Positions 51,001 to 62,200 of a stretch of DNA of 64,000 nt are shown here, one piece after another. The DNA is from Pyrocephalus nanus (lineage: Eukaryota; Chordata; Aves; Passeriformes; Tyrannidae). Every line of letters starts with the position of its first letter. The first letter of the stretch is position 1. Position numbers and translations under genes: made by a program. The notes under the pieces are model-generated. The model saw only the letters and a program-made list of their open reading frames with translations. It was not told the origin of the DNA and ran no database searches. The DNA is taken from positions 5,394,001-5,458,000 of the forward strand of contig CM076269.1 of assembly GCA_038380795.1 (NCBI GenBank), read 5' to 3'.

Positions 51001-51313
51001 TGCTATCGTCCTGCCACCTGTACTCGTACTTGAGCCCCCCGGACATGATGGGGCAGCTCCTCTCCGTGCAGTACTCCGACATGGTGCCGTAGATGAGGTT
51101 GATGCGGTTGAAGAAGTCCACCACGTGCACGGCGATCCAGTCATTGATGCTCTCACCAGGAGGCAGCTGCACCACCGCCTTCAGGTCCAGCCCGGACTTG
51201 AGGGAGGCCTGGGCTTTCTTGTACAGCTCAAAGCGTTGGGTGCCCGGCTCGAACTTCTTTCGGGGACGGAACGTTTTGTCCTTGTTGAAGACTTGCTTGA
51301 GACACAAAGCCAT
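39052..51313 (-). CDS. MOB3C: MOB kinase activator 3C, three coding exons
   Basis: Join of 51313-50896, 42322-42120 and 39081-39052: 651 nt, 216 residues plus TGA, the same length as human MOB3C. It is a Mob1/phocein-fold protein of the MOB3 branch, small adaptors related to the MOB1 co-activators of NDR/LATS kinases; the precise role of MOB3C is less settled. The zinc ligands expected from MOB1 are present: C82 and C87 (EYCTERSC) and H164 and H169 (HVYIHHFDS). The N-terminus [20 protein letters not shown] and the C-terminus KEMTERICH are diagnostic of MOB3. The start ATG has a strong Kozak context (CCCACCATGG). All introns are GT-AG. It lies upstream of MKNK1 on the same strand, as in human. 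No damage is seen. MOB3A/B are the alternatives; synteny favours MOB3C. Confidence 0.95.
39082..42119 (-). other. MOB3C: MOB3C intron 2
   Basis: 3.0 kb; no exon, RNA gene or intact mobile element recognised. Open frames are short and overlap on both strands. Confidence 0.7.
42120..42322 (-). CDS. MOB3C: MOB3C coding exon 2
   Basis: Encodes G140 (split) to L207: [60 protein letters not shown] and HRELEPL. It holds both zinc-ligand histidines. Acceptor CTTTGCAG and donor TTG|gtaagg. Confidence 0.97.
43192..43210. repeat. Poly-T run (T19)
   Basis: A simple tract in MOB3C intron 1, preceded by CTCTCTC. Confidence 0.9.
44349..44432 (-). mobile_element. CR1 LINE 3'-end fragment
   Basis: AGAATCAAAGAACAGTTTGG, GTTGGAAGGGATCTTTAAAG and GTCATCTAATTCAA match the reverse complement of the CR1 3' end. 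About 80 bases, 5'-truncated. Confidence 0.85.
45830..45940 (+). mobile_element. CR1 LINE 3' fragment
   Basis: Plus-strand translation reads [20 protein letters not shown] then WEVVESPP, the classic CR1 remnant peptide. The terminal ATTCTATGATTC repeat is missing, so this piece is truncated at both ends. Confidence 0.85.
50896..51313 (-). CDS. MOB3C: MOB3C coding exon 1
   Basis: Encodes residues 1-139 and the first base of G140, with [40 protein letters not shown], the zinc cysteines, and the end DVFPTRI. Donor ATAG|gtgagt. The exon continues 5' as untranslated sequence to an acceptor at 51396. Confidence 0.96.
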
Positions 51314-51395
51314 GGTGGGCAGGGCCTGCCAGGGCGAGGGCAGAGGCTCAGCGCAACATGAAACCCAAGGCTGGGGTCTTCACGGGTGGAGGTTT
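51314..51395 (-). other. MOB3C: MOB3C 5' untranslated part of the start-codon exon
   Basis: A strong pyrimidine acceptor (TTTCTCCTTCCAG) ends at 51396, 82 bases before the ATG, implying one or more upstream non-coding exons. A second acceptor-like CCCTGGCAG lies nearer to the ATG. Confidence 0.6.
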
Positions 51396-52039
51396 CTGGA
51401 AGGAGAAAGAGGCACATTTGGATCAGATACGAAGCCAGAAGCACGGGTGGGCACACTCGCAGGGGTGAGTTCACACCAGCTGGCCGTGCTGCTCTGGCAG
51501 CACATGGGAACAGAGATTTGGGGTGAGCTTCTGGCCCCTCCACACACAGCACAGTGACCTGGAGCAGCTCCTGCCACCTCACGGAGCAGCCCCCAGCACT
51601 GGAAAGGGTAAGCACTGCCACATGTGCCCTGTGCAAGGACTGATGGCAGACAGAGCCCCTCCTCCCTCCTGAGCACCCCAGGAGCTCACCAGGCTTCACC
51701 CGACCTCTCCCCTCCTGGCTTTTACCAATAACTGCTGCGACAGAGCAAGAGCCACGACATCAGCGGAGTCCACCAGCTCAGGTAGTCCCAACCTGGTGGC
51801 CCTTTCCTCTTTCTGGCAAAGGGGAAGCATCTCTTTCCCAGGGATTTCTCAGTGCAAATAACCCCTGACCCTGCCACAGCGGCTGGTGAGCGAGGCCCCG
51901 GGGAACGCGCTGCGACTGCAGCTGGCTGCTGGTTCACACAGCCCCAGTGCCCAGATGAATGGGAAAAGGAGGTGGTGTGGGGGGAATTACTTCTGTTGTT
52001 CTGCCCCGTGTGTTTGTCCTGAAGAACAAAACACACATC

Positions 52040-52300
52040 CGAAGGAGGGAAGCGCAGCAGCACAACGTGCCAGGATGCGGCCGCCCCTCCGGGCGCGCAC
52101 ACAATGCACCCGGCAGCGCTCGGCGTGGTGGAGACGATGCTCCGGCTCACTCGGTCTGGAAGTCACGGCCCGGCAAAGTGCTGAGCTCACCCCTTCCTGC
52201 CCGAGATCAGCAGCACAGACGAGGGCTGCGGTATTTTCCTTGTCCTCCCTGAAGCTCCGGTGGAAATCCCGGGCATTTCGTTACCTGCGCTCATCGCCAG
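52040..52300 (-). promoter_or_regulatory. MOB3C: CpG-rich patch, possible MOB3C promoter
   Basis: CpG density is locally high between about 52060 and 52180, 0.75 kb upstream of the coding start. Minus-strand donors GGG|gtgagc (52192) and GCGCAG|gtaacg (exon end 52285) could end leader exons. A start further upstream at 58-59 kb is equally possible. Confidence 0.4.
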
Positions 52301-52492
52301 GGGTGGTAATGTGAGAACAAGTTCCCTCTGGTGCTAAATGTTTTGCTGAGGCTCAGGGAAGATAAAGTCCTCTAACAGCCTCCCCCTGATGGGAGAAGAT
52401 GGAGAAGCAGTTAAGAAAAAGGAAGGAAAAGGTTCATGGAAAAGGGAAGTGACTGACCTAAACTCACAAGCAGGAGGGAATGGTGCAAACCT

Positions 52493-52539
52493 TATAGAAT
52501 CATAGAATCAACCGTGTTGGAAAGGACCATTCATCATTA
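52493..52539 (-). mobile_element. CR1 LINE 3'-terminal fragment
   Basis: ATAGAATCATAGAATCAACC followed by GTGTTGGAAAGGACCATTCA is the CR1 3' terminus in reverse complement. Under 50 bases are recognisable. Confidence 0.75.
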
Positions 52540-53430
52540 CAAAAGACAACTTTAGCCAAAAGCTTGCTACATAAACTTTGTTTCCTAAACTCAGTCCTGA
52601 GCCCCAGGCAGATCTTATTTTGCCCAGCAGAGATCAGCTAAATATATGAAAAACGAAACCCTCTGCTCCCCTTCCACCTCACCCCTGGTGTCATCGCTCA
52701 TAGGCAGCAGGATTAGTGATCATCCCAAATGCCAGCAGGATCTGCCTGGCAGGGATTTCTGCACTGTACCAGCAGGTGGCACCGAGGGGAAAACCCTGGC
52801 TGGGTGCAAGCCCTGGTGTGAGTGGGAACCCCAGCACGAGTGCTATTAGTGCACTAACCATGGCCCTTCCCACAGGCTGCAGCTGGAGCTTTGCCACTGT
52901 TACATAGCTCACAGCACAGTGGCATCCAAACCCTCTGCTCTACCCAGGTGCAACCAGACCTGAAAATGTAAGTTTTAGATGTTTCTGCCCCACAGAGTGG
53001 GTCACAGCCATCACACAGTGTTTTGCAGACTGACTTTAATAGCAGGGTATCTGCAGACCTTCCCTATCTCCTGTGGCTGGGTGGGATTTTTTATGGCTCC
53101 GCCCCTATTGCCCTATTTGTTGCCCCCAACCATGTCAAAGAGGGCTGTTCCCCACTTCAAAAAAAAAAAGCATGATCTCTCCAAAATGCCAACCGATGGA
53201 GGGAGCTGGCATCCTGTCATGGCTCCTCCCTGTGCCAAGGGAAAGGGTCTGTGGCACAGCAGCCCTGATGGATCCCAGTGGAGGCCAGGGGGCTGCGGGC
53301 ACAGTGAGACCAAAGAGAAAAGCCCCTCTCCAGGGCTTCCTGGATTCCACATATTCAAGGCACATCCTGTTGATAACACCTCTAAAAAAAGCCCTCTGGG
53401 GAGTTTTCTAACACTTAACAGTTTCTAAAA

Positions 53431-53467
53431 TATGTGTGTGTACACACATACAGTTATATTTATATAT
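53431..53467. repeat. Alternating purine-pyrimidine stretch with near-palindrome
   Basis: TATGTGTGTGTACACACATA is nearly self-complementary and is followed by an AT-alternating run. Such stretches can adopt Z-DNA or cruciform structures. Confidence 0.7.
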
Positions 53468-55638
53468 AACTACTGCAATGCGGGTCCTAATCCAGTAACG
53501 CAGGAAGTGCCAGGATACCCTCAGGATGAGGCACCCAGCAGGCTCCATTTGGAAGTAGGCATGATGAGGCTGAGCAGTGCCTAACCCTGCAGCCAGGTTT
53601 CCCTGGAATTTCAGCAAGGCACATAGTGCCAATAGACATTTGTCCATGTCACTATTTCTGCTGCCCTCAGCTCCATCTGCTCTGCTCCAGGAGCTATTGC
53701 TGTTTGCAGGCTCTTCCCTGCAGAGACTGGGTTGTTCTGGGGTGATGAGCAGCCACCCTGGCAGATGATATCCCATTAAATGTGTCACTTCCAGGGGCCA
53801 ACAGCAGTGGAATCAGTTCTCCTTTAGTGTCTCATTCTGCCAGACCTCCACAATTACTGAGCCACTAACTGGGAAACAAACATCCCATCTCCTGAATCCA
53901 GACCTCTAACTCATCCATGACTGCGTTCCTGCATCATCCACAGCTGGATCTCTGTGTTATCCTGCATGCTGCTCTCATTCATCCGACAGGTGGGAATGTG
54001 CCTCATAATTCGGCACCATCTGAATAAAACAGCAGTTATAAAAAAAAAGAGAACAACAAACCTGCTAAACATCTGCCAGCTGTTTTCCTACCATGCATCT
54101 GTTGGAGATTGCTGGGAATGGAAAAGCAAAACCTGTTGCTGCCCAAGTACTCAGAGATGTGTCCCTGAGCCAGTGGGATGCCAGCACAGCACTGCAGCCT
54201 CTCTGCTCTACAGGCAGCAGTTTTGCTTTCAGGATCCTTGTCAGCACCGCTACCAAATTACCAAGCCATTAAAAGACCTTGTCAGTCTTTGATGGAGAAA
54301 AATGTTCTCCAGAAATTATATTTATCACAAAGCCAAAAATACATCCTGGGATTTATGACCCGAAGAAGCAGAGAGGGGCACTGAGCCAAAAGACAGATTT
54401 GTTCTCTACCTCTCTCCAAAGCTTTCACTGCTTAGAGAGATCGATGTGCAGGGAAGGATGGAGGCAACAGTGGACACGACCAGGACATGAAATTCCAGCT
54501 ATGGGAAAAGGGCCTCAGCAGTGAATGAAAGACCAGATTTTCCCAATGTCCACCTTTATGCATCCAGCCTGGCTGGTGTTCTTCCATCACCCCCCAAGTA
54601 CTTGGGGCAGATCCATGTAAAGAGATGGAAAGTGGGAGATCTTCCAAGGTTTAGCTGTGGTGAGGAGTTCAGCTGAGCCTGATGTTCAGAGCTGTCGTGT
54701 TCCTGGAAATCAGGCTGTTGTCCACTGGGGCTTGGGGTGGGTCAGGAGACCCATCCAAGTCCAGATCGCTGCTTGCACTGCCTATTTTGGGAATTCTGAA
54801 GGGCGAGCTGCCATTCAACAAGCTTAGACAGCAGCTTCCTACGACATGACCATACAGATCCCGCCTCCAGCCCTGGCAGGGCCTGGGACAGCACCATGGC
54901 AGCAGCCTGCGGGTCTCTGCCTTCAGTTCCCACGTGCAAAATCAAAGCTTTTCCTAGAGGAGCCTTGGCAAAGGCTGCAACCCCCCTTCCCCATGCTGCA
55001 GTTCCCATCGTGAGGTGGCACCGGCACCCCAGGGGCTCACACATCCCTTCCTGAAGCACCTGCAGACCCCCAAATCAAATCTCATCCTACTCCTAGGAGC
55101 GGACAAGGAGTGAAGCAGGTGGCTGTGGAGCTGGAGACCTTCCCTGACGTCACCCTGCATCCCCCCAAAGGATAGTTGGAAGAGGATGAGAGAAGCTGCT
55201 GGGTAGAAAGAGATAGACACTTCCCATGGGACATCCACACCACGGAGTACGTCGTGGTCACCCCCCCTCATCTGCGCTCCCAAAATAGCCATGGCTTTGC
55301 AAAGGGCTGGCTACAAACCCAGCTGAGTGACCACAAAATCCATCCCACCCCTGGCCATGAAAGCTGCTGGCTTCAGCCCTGCCCCTGCCTCCACCAGCAG
55401 CAGCAAAACTCATTGGGGTTTAGCAAGAATCAAATGAGAACAGGATGAAGCTCTGCCAAGGACACGGCAGAGCCGCTGCTGGGGAGGTAGCAGGCAGAGA
55501 CACATGAAAAGCTGATTTCCTAGACTGCTGGCAAGTCTAGAGATGAAAGGAAATGAACTGGATGGGAGGGATGTAAGTTCAGGGTCAGACTAAGCTGCTA
55601 ATTTCAGATTTGAGGGCCGTATTCATTTTTTATTTAAG

Positions 55639-55703
55639 CTCTTTCTTTCCTTCCTTCCTTCTTTCTTTCTTTCCTTCTTTCTTCCTCTCCTTCTTTCCTT
55701 TCT
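55639..55703. repeat. CT-rich (CTTT/CCTT)n microsatellite
   Basis: About 65 bases of almost pure pyrimidine on the plus strand built from CTTT and CCTT units; a mirror-like polypurine/polypyrimidine tract. Confidence 0.9.
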
Positions 55704-57899
55704 CATTTGAAAATTGAAGAGGAACATGGCAAGGCAAAGGCTTTGTTGTAAATTAAAAACAACTCAGAGAGGTCTGTTTAGAAACTGGCAAAACAAAAGG
55801 GGAGAACAGGCAGAGGAGCAGGACGGGGGGGGCTTCCTCCCCCCCAGTCCTGAAGGAGTGAGGCGAGGTCACCAAAGAAAACCTCTGCTTTTGACCCCAA
55901 ATAAGCTTTAGTCAGAAACCCAGCAGGAAGGATCAGTCAGACCCATTGCCAGACTCCAGGATGGTGGTCACAGGGACAGTCCCACGCTCCCTGCCTCCTT
56001 TTCCCCAATTTTAAAACTGATCTCCCTCCCCAGGCTCCCTTTATATTAAGGGCTGCCAAAACAAAGGCTTCAGGGGGAAAAAAAAGTGCTCTGCAAGCGC
56101 CTCTGAAGAGCATTAATGATCGTGAAGGATAAGGAGAGAGGGAAGCTCCACACCAGCACCTCCCAGGGCTCCAGTCAGTGCCCAGCACATCCTCCCTGGA
56201 TCCATCCCGAGACAGTTACACACTTGCACAAGCATCTGCCTGGAAGCCGCAGGCGGCCTCATTAGCAGCACATTCCAACCCTCGTGTGACAGCTGGGGAG
56301 CACAACAAGGGGTCCAGCACCGAGGGCAATCACAGGGAGACTCCGGTTCCCATTGATTTGGGAAGAGGCCGAGCTGGGAGAGCACAGATCTGTCCAACTC
56401 CAGGTGCCTCAGAGCAAAGTGTAGGTCAAATACCACCAGCTCTGCACATCCCCCTTTGGCTTCCCTGGGAGGATCTTGTGTTTGGGGCACCCAGATGTCT
56501 GCCACTTCCCTGCTTTAGGGAGTTCCCTTCTCCCCACCACAGCAGCATAAAAGTCCCATCCAGCCCCATCCCAGGGGGAGGAACAGGACAGCATCAGCTC
56601 AGCCACCATGTGCCAGAGTCCTGAGCCAGCCACCAGATGGACAGTCTGCCCAGAAACCAGCTGGTCCCGGGACACATTGGTTTTTCACTGCTCTAGGAAA
56701 CATCACTGCCTGGCTGCAGACTCAGCAGCCCTGTCTCTGGGCTTCCCTTCCAGCCCTGTGTCCAGGCTTCCCCTCAAGTCCCAGAGAAGTCCAGGTACAG
56801 TTTGGTCTTCAACCTGTCCTAGAGCATCTTTGCAAACAGGGCTGCTTCTTGGTGGATTCATGCCCCAAAGACCAAGGCTGCTTTCCCTGAGCAACCCTTG
56901 AACTGCAGCCACCCCAGCCCCATCCCAGGCAGGGGCTGTGGGTGCATGGTCCTTCCAGGGAAGGGAGTGTATCCCCTCTTTTCCAGCCTTTCCAGCCTTT
57001 TAATCATCAGTGGAAAGGGGGCTGCAGAAGGAGATGCTGGGTAGCACAGTCCTGGGGTGCTGGCCCTGCTCCCTCTCTGCTTCCTGCTGAAGCCAAGCCC
57101 CAGCTGGGCTGTCCGTGAGAAATGGGGTTATTGGCTGCCGATCCCAAATATAACCCAAACGATGGAAAATTCCAGGAAATGAGCCAAGACAAGATGCCGG
57201 GATGGGGATTAGGGCCTAGCACGCAGGCTGGGGGAACTTCAGAGAAGCTTTGGGCTCTCAGCAGCATCTCCCTGTTGCCAAACCTTTCTTCTGCAAGCTC
57301 CCCTGGTGCTGCAGAGACCCATGAGAGCATCCTCGAGCACCCACCTCCAGAGCAGCAGGACTCAGCCCCCTGCACCCCAGCTGGGGGCAGCTGCCAGCAG
57401 GAAGCCGTGCCGGTGCTTCCCCCAAATCACATGGTGCTTGGAAATCCCCAGCTCAGTGCAAAACAGACCCAGACCGCTTCCAGGAATGGCACTGCACGCT
57501 CCCTGGCTTGCCCCCCGGCTGTCCCCGCTGTCCCCCTGCTCTGTCCCCTTGCCCTGCCTCCCTGACACACCACCAGCAAAGCAGCAGCTCCCTGGGGACC
57601 ACAGCCCAAAGGCACCAGAAAGTTTTTCCTGAGTCACACAAGACACCTCCAAGCAGGAAAGCAAAGCACCATCCCTGCAGGTCAGAGGCAGCACGTCCAG
57701 TTCATTTCAGGCATGAAACCCAGTGGGGCTGGGGTTTTTCTGGGGTACCTCATTCCTGGGGTCTGAGATCTTGCCGCTGCTATCACTGATTTGCTGGGAG
57801 CCCTATAAGGAGGTGTCCGATGGCCTCCGTGGTGTCCAACAGCTCTGGTTCGGTCCCAGGGGTGATTACCCCGCTGTCAGGGTCGTAATTCCAAACACC

Positions 57900-59200
57900 T
57901 GGAGTTCCAGGTCTTTGAGCTCAGGGAAGAAGACGAAAAGAGATAAGCCAGCTGCTGAAAACCCATCTCACTGCTGGCTCTCCGCCAGTTCCCCCGCCCA
58001 TAACTTTCCGCCTTTCCTCCGACACCGGCAAAGCCGCTGCCGGGACTGTCCCACTCGGGAATCGGGGTGTCTGCCCACACCGTGTGTTGCTTCCCATCGC
58101 CCGTCCCCCTTCCCCTACGGGACCCACTTTCCCTGCGCACCGCCAGCCATTGGCACGGATCCCTGCCCGGCACCCCCGAAACAGGCTCTCTGTGGAGCTG
58201 GGACACAACAGAGGGAGGGGAAGAGCCTCCTGAAGGCGTCCATGCCCCAGCTGGGGGAAGGATCGCTCCTTCCCCGGCTAACGCCAGCCCAGGCCTTGCC
58301 CATCCCGTGCTTAAAAGCACCTCAGGAGCATCCTCAGGGGTGCAGTGCCGTCTTTTTCCAGCCCCCAGGACTCACCTCATCGCCGGCACTCTTGTTTCCA
58401 GCCTCAAGTCCCTCCGCTGCACTTTCTGCTCATATTCGGGAAAAAAGAAAAAAAAATAAATTAAAAAGACAAAAGTCCAAGCCAGGCTCTACTTCGGGGA
58501 CTGTCGGCGGTTCTGGGATCGCCGCAGCAGGGAGAGCCGCCGCGCTCCGGCGCTCACTGGGGTTTCGTTAGAGAAACGCGGGGAGCGAGGGTTTTTCTCC
58601 GGTCAGTGATGTCACATCCTGACCCCGTCGGCAGCTCCAGCTGTCTCTGGAAAACCCTCTTGGAAGCTGGCCTGCCGGCCCCCCCAGCCGCCGCGGTGGG
58701 CTCGCACGCTCACGGGTGGGCACTCAGACCCACACCCACACCCCCGCACCATTCCTGGATGCTGAGATCCTGTTTGGCGTGCAGTCCCATGCCTCTGGCT
58801 GGCTCCCAGCTTTCACGGGAGAGCAGCGTGCTGGGGGAAAGGAGATAAATCCTGTTGTATCACCCCCACACACACCCAAATCTTTCCAGTCCCTCTCCCT
58901 TCATCCTTCCCCACCTGCACACACACAAAAACCAGCGGGAGGTTTCCATGCCAGGTCAATCTGGATGCCGTCCAAAACAGAAAAGCCGGAGATAGGGGAA
59001 AGAAAAAAAACGCAGAAAAACTTTCTCCACACACAGCACTTACTTTCTGTCTCTCTCGGAGGTGGGGTGAGTTCTAAAGCACGTTGCGGTATTTAAATCC
59101 TGCTCAGCAAAGGCAAGCCTGCGCCAGCACGCTCGGCGCCGACAGGAGCGGCCAGCCAGCGTGGGATGAGCCCGGCAAGGGCCGGGATCTGCTTTGGGTG
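57900..59200 (-). promoter_or_regulatory. MOB3C: CpG island, possible distal MOB3C promoter
   Basis: CpG-rich at 57960-58180, 58370-58710 and 59110-59170. The best minus-strand donor is GATGAG|gtgagt, giving an exon end at 58376. A second donor AGAAA|gtaagt lies near 59045 with a TTTAAAT box about 50 bases upstream. Which gene it serves is inferred from orientation of the donors and the nearest coding gene. Confidence 0.45.
58376..58560 (-). other. MOB3C: Candidate non-coding first exon of MOB3C
   Basis: The 3' boundary is a near-consensus donor. The 5' boundary is a guess within the CpG island. If used, it would splice over roughly 7 kb to the acceptor at 51396. Confidence 0.3.
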
Positions 59201-59299
59201 GGGGTGCACCCCACGGCTGACACTTATGGGTGTTGCTGCGGGGTGGGAGGCAGAGCACAGCCCTGGTCACTCACGGCCCCCTTCCTGGCGTGGTGATGG

Positions 59300-62200
59300 G
59301 TCCTTCCCTGGGGATGAGCCCGGCTCAGCCGTGGTGAGATGCGATACCAGCCTTGCTGGAACGTCCACAAATTGTTTGGCAGCGGGACAGTTCTAGTGAG
59401 GGAAATGCTTCTAGACTTGGCTTAAAATGTGTGTAAAACTCAGGCTGAGCCGAGTGTCTGCAGGTGATGGGGTGGGCTGGAGAGTGGGGCACAGGGCACG
59501 GCAGAGTAAGGAGCAGGAGTGTGAGAAAGGAAACCACAAGCCCAGCAGCCTGAGAAAGAAGGAGGATCTGGCTGCTGCGCAGGTTTGTATGAAGCAGGAG
59601 GGTTTAGGATGAGAGTTTGACTCCCTGAACCCTGCCTGGTATCCCATAGTGCTTTGGCTGTGGATTTACCTGCTGACCCCATGTGTCCTATAGGGTGCAT
59701 CTCTGCAGGATCCAGGCTCCTTTCCCCATAACAGGGCTTCTCAGCTGCAAGCAATGCTGGGGTTTGCACTCAAGACACAATGTTCAGAGGCAGTCTTTAA
59801 AGACGAAATTACACAGCAGTCTCCCAGACCAGACAGCTGCCAGGGAGCTCAGCTGAGCCCAGGCCCTGCAAGGCATCTGCTCTCCTTTCCTCCCTCTCTC
59901 TGTGCAGGTGGTTTGGTGCAGGTGCAATAGAAGCTCTTTGGCACCTGCAGCAGCAACTTATTAGAAGTAAAGAAGACATTGTAAGGGCTGTGTCATCAGG
60001 CAGCAGCCACCAGCAGATCACTTTCAGCTGAAGCCAAAAGGAATTGAAACTTGCCCACCCCAGAAGCCCCTTGTTTTCCTGCCTGTACCCATTTGGGATG
60101 TGGCTGAAGGGCAGGTCCTGAACCAGGTGATGACAGAAAGACACACCAAGGGCACGCAGGATTCACCTGTGCTTGGCACCCACTACAACATGAGATGGCC
60201 AAGATCTGTGGGCTGAGCCTTTTCCTCATCAGCCTTGCCCTGCTCATGAGTGAATCTCTCGCAGTCACTGCAGATAGTCTCAGGTCGAAATAACACCCCT
60301 AAAATCAGGATCTGGCTCAAGTAGCCCAGCAGACTCTTCCTGGCCATTGTCAAACCAGCCCCATTCCTGGCTTCAGCAGGTTCAGGCAAAGCCTTTTTTC
60401 ATCCCCAATGCCAGATACTCCCTGCTTGCACATCACAGCCACTCCAAGTCCCAGCACAGGCTGGGCAATGTTGCTGCCCTCCATCACAGGGACCCGGCGG
60501 TCACCACTGTCCATGCTCCTCCCAAAGGGATACAGGAAACCACAAAATGTCCTCAGACCTCGTGAGCAGGAGGCAGAGGTCTGCAGAGCAGATGTAACTC
60601 CCAACAGCAAATGCCAAGCCAGGAGGAAACTTTCAACTGAAATCCCAGCAAAAAAAATGGGCAGAAAGCCAAAAGTGAGGGGGCTTGGCCAAATAACAAA
60701 GATCCCGAAGGCAGCTCATGGCCAGGATTTGCATCCAGGCGAGATGGAGCCAAAATACTTAAGAGGCAAGATGGGGTCCTCCCACCCTCAGTGGTCTGGA
60801 GCCAAAGGAGAGGGGCCAGGAGAACAGCAGGAGGGCTAGAGTTACATCAGCTGCAGCCTCACAAGCCCATGGGGGTGAGCAGCCTGTCCTGCTCAGGGAG
60901 TGACCCCCTCGCATGAGGTTTTGGAAACCTCACAGAGCAGAGAGCCCACAGTCCCAGAGCCATCCAGGGGCCCAGCTGTGGGGAGGGGGGATGGAGTCAC
61001 TTGGGAGAAAGGAAAAGGTCCGAGGGGCAGGTTTGGGGCAGAAGGGATGTGTTATTGTGAAGAGGGCATTTGATTGTCCTGGAGGAAGGAAGAGGGGGAA
61101 GTTGGTCCCGCTCCTGAAGGCAGGTGCATGGCTGAATTTATCTTGGGGGAAGGAAGCAGGGATGGAAGCAAGCCCGGAGCGCGGGGCGGCTCCATCGGAC
61201 CTCATGGGTGGTCACAGGAAGAGGCCCAGGGCAGCACTGCAGCTTCACTTGGCTTGGCAGGACATGACAGTGCTGAGGGGGGGAGGGTGGGTGCAGTGAG
61301 CCCCCTGCCAGCCCCCCACCAGCCACGGCACTGGGCCGGGATCTGCCTGGCCACGCGATGCCCAGCACGGCACACAGCTCATCAGCACAGCGCCCCGTCA
61401 GCAGCCAGGGAGGTGTTTGTTCCCAGGCAGGGTTTGAAGCCTCTGCATGCCTGTGCAGACCACAAGACAAAGCAAAGGGAGCGGTGGGTTTGCTCTGGTT
61501 ATTCCCAGAGAGGCAGAGGACGTGCCCAGAAAAGTTCAACTCAGCTACACAGTGTCAGGAACAGTCAGTCCCCGTCTCTGCTCCACCATGTCCTGCACAA
61601 ACTCAGAGATAGGGAGTGACAACTTGTTCAGCTGCAGATCAGAGGGCACTGGAGTCTTGCCATTTTCTAAGGCACAGGGAAAAAGCCAGGCACAGATGAA
61701 AAGCACTGGAGTCAGCGTTTCAAGTGAGGGTAAGAACATCATCCTTCAATCTGCACTTCCTTGATTGCTGTGACTGCTGCCTTTCACAGGCCAGGATGTC
61801 TCCCTGGAGAGCAGGACAGGCTCTGGGTTTCCTGCTGACATGGGGGGTACCTCTCCCCAGGATGACAGGGCTGGGTGGGCAAGCCAGCTGATAACAAAGA
61901 GCCTCTGGCTGCAAAAACTTGCTCCACCACTCCTAGCAGGAATTCCTGCCACATCCTAGCCCTAGGCTCTCCTCCAGCTGGAGGCAGAGCACAGCCAGCA
62001 CTGGGGTGGCTCCAACAGCACCTGGTTCAGCCATGAAGTCCTTGCTGCGGGATGCTGGAGGGGCTGAACTTTACATGGGGCCACCAGGAGGCTTGGGCTT
62101 CTCCTCCATAAACACACCCACTTGAGGGCTACTAAAAACAGGCACACCCAGCTTGGGAAGACCCTGACCCATGAATGACTGGAAATCAGTAAAGCCACCT

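Larger units (their letters stand above)
52303..57860. other. Upstream region or leader intron of MOB3C, no coding exon seen
   Basis: Contains a CR1 fragment (52493-52539), an alternating TG/TA stretch (53431-53467) and a CT-rich microsatellite (55639-55703). Open frames are short and unfamiliar. Confidence 0.55.

Noticed and set aside
57723..58571. A 282-codon plus-strand open frame
   Set aside because: It lies in a GC- and CpG-rich stretch where stops are rare, overlaps several other open frames, has low-complexity Ser/Pro composition and no recognisable domain. It is best explained as chance over a CpG island.
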